A DNA stretch of 64,000 bases from Opeltia flavorubescens (Eukaryota; Ascomycota; Lecanoromycetes; Teloschistales; Teloschistaceae), in the NCBI GenBank assembly GCA_000442125.1, contig KE546971.1:1428583-1492582 (forward strand), written 5' to 3'. Positions 63,709 to 64,000 of this stretch are shown here, piece by piece (position 1 is the first letter of the stretch; each line of letters opens with the position of its first letter). Position numbers and translations under genes: made by a program. The notes below the pieces were generated by a model. The model was not told the origin of the DNA, made no database searches, and was given only the letters and a program-made list of their open reading frames with translations.

Positions 63709-64000
63709 TCAATTCAAAACCTTCCCCGCCGTACTAGCCGTACTCCGATCCTTAGTCTGAACTTTCTTCAAGCCCTTTCCCTTCTGGATCTCCCCCAGTA
63801 ATCCACTCCGATCCCCCGAACCAGAACTCATAGGGGGCATAGGCGGTGGAGGTGGAGCGGATGGAGGAGCCCCACCGTTGAAGGAACCTGGCATCGGCGG
63901 TGGAGGTGGGGGAGCACTATTTCCAGGCATAGGCGGAGGTGGTGGGGGTGGGGCAGACGGAGCACCGAATCCGGGCATGGGAGGTGGAGGAGGAGGAGCG
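63709..64000 (-). CDS. Proline-rich WH2-domain protein, verprolin/WIP-like (partial)
   Basis: About 96 codons entering from the right edge and ending in TGA. Polyproline runs with MPG spacers ([20 protein letters not shown]) lead into a WH2 actin-monomer-binding motif: [20 protein letters not shown], followed by KDRSTAS. LLGxIxKGxxLKKVxTxDRS is closest to the verprolin/WIP family, which binds actin and the WASP protein Las17 at endocytic sites and hyphal tips. The WASP acidic tail is absent. In verprolins the WH2 lies near the N-terminus, so the protein may continue through an unseen intron after TAGK (a GT follows), or this may be a short protein. The 5' end is outside the window. Confidence 0.65.
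   Translation of the reverse strand, partial: APPPPPPMPGFGAPSAPPPPPPPMPGNSAPPPPPPMPGSFNGGAPPSAPPPPPMPPMSSGSGDRSGLLGEIQKGKGLKKVQTKDRSTASTAGKVLN

Overview
This window is nuclear DNA from a filamentous ascomycete (Pezizomycotina). Reasons: intron-rich genes with short introns (about 42-130 bp), GT donors such as GTAAGT/GTACGT/GTATGT, CTRAC/CTAAT-type branch sites close to the acceptor, and fungal-specific proteins (CYP51, DUF3074, a Zn2Cys6 regulator, a Chk2/PRD-4-type kinase with one FHA domain). The start and overall look of the CYP51 resemble Leotiomycetes such as Botrytis; that placement is inference. Gene order is ordinary core-genome housekeeping. I see no transposon, virus-like element, tRNA, rRNA, CRISPR array or secondary-metabolite cluster.

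Layout. 0-9 kb: 3' end of the UMP/CMP kinase (URA6), a WW plus PhoD-like phosphatase protein, a DUF3074 START-like protein, mitochondrial ribosomal protein mS41, and the TFIIH kinase Kin28/CDK7. 10-20 kb: a Kip2/KipA-type kinesin, a Golgi-type membrane glycosyltransferase of fucosyltransferase-like fold, STK19, and a DGAT2 acyltransferase. 20-32 kb: a cation diffusion facilitator, a UBA-UAS-UBX adaptor, and the large phosphatidylinositol 4-kinase STT4. 32-40 kb: a germinal-centre (Ste20-like) kinase, a 2.8 kb stretch without a confident gene, and an RRM-YTH protein. 40-52 kb: ERG11/CYP51, a Chk2/PRD-4-like kinase, an NCX/CaCA exchanger, a membrane dipeptidase, and ADE8. 52-64 kb: ECM29, a Zn2Cys6 transcription factor, and the 3' part of a proline-rich WH2 (verprolin/WIP-like) protein.

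The genes do not form one pathway. What ties the window together is exon structure. Several genes depend on very small exons that an ORF or gene finder would miss: consecutive 10, 14 and 28 nt exons that build the zinc cluster of the transcription factor, a 7 nt exon in ADE8, a 17 nt exon in the Chk2-like kinase activation segment, a 31 nt exon encoding the glycine loop of the Ste20-like kinase, a 51 nt exon in the CDF transporter, and an 8 nt first coding exon in STT4. Two genes also carry probable stop-free introns whose length is a multiple of three. All splice models were built by eye from splice consensus, reading frame and remembered family sequences; transcript data would settle them. 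Several genes are divergent pairs with short shared promoters (mS41/KIN28, STK19/DGAT2, UBX/STT4, NCX/dipeptidase, ADE8/ECM29), and one convergent pair (dipeptidase/ADE8) is separated by a single base.
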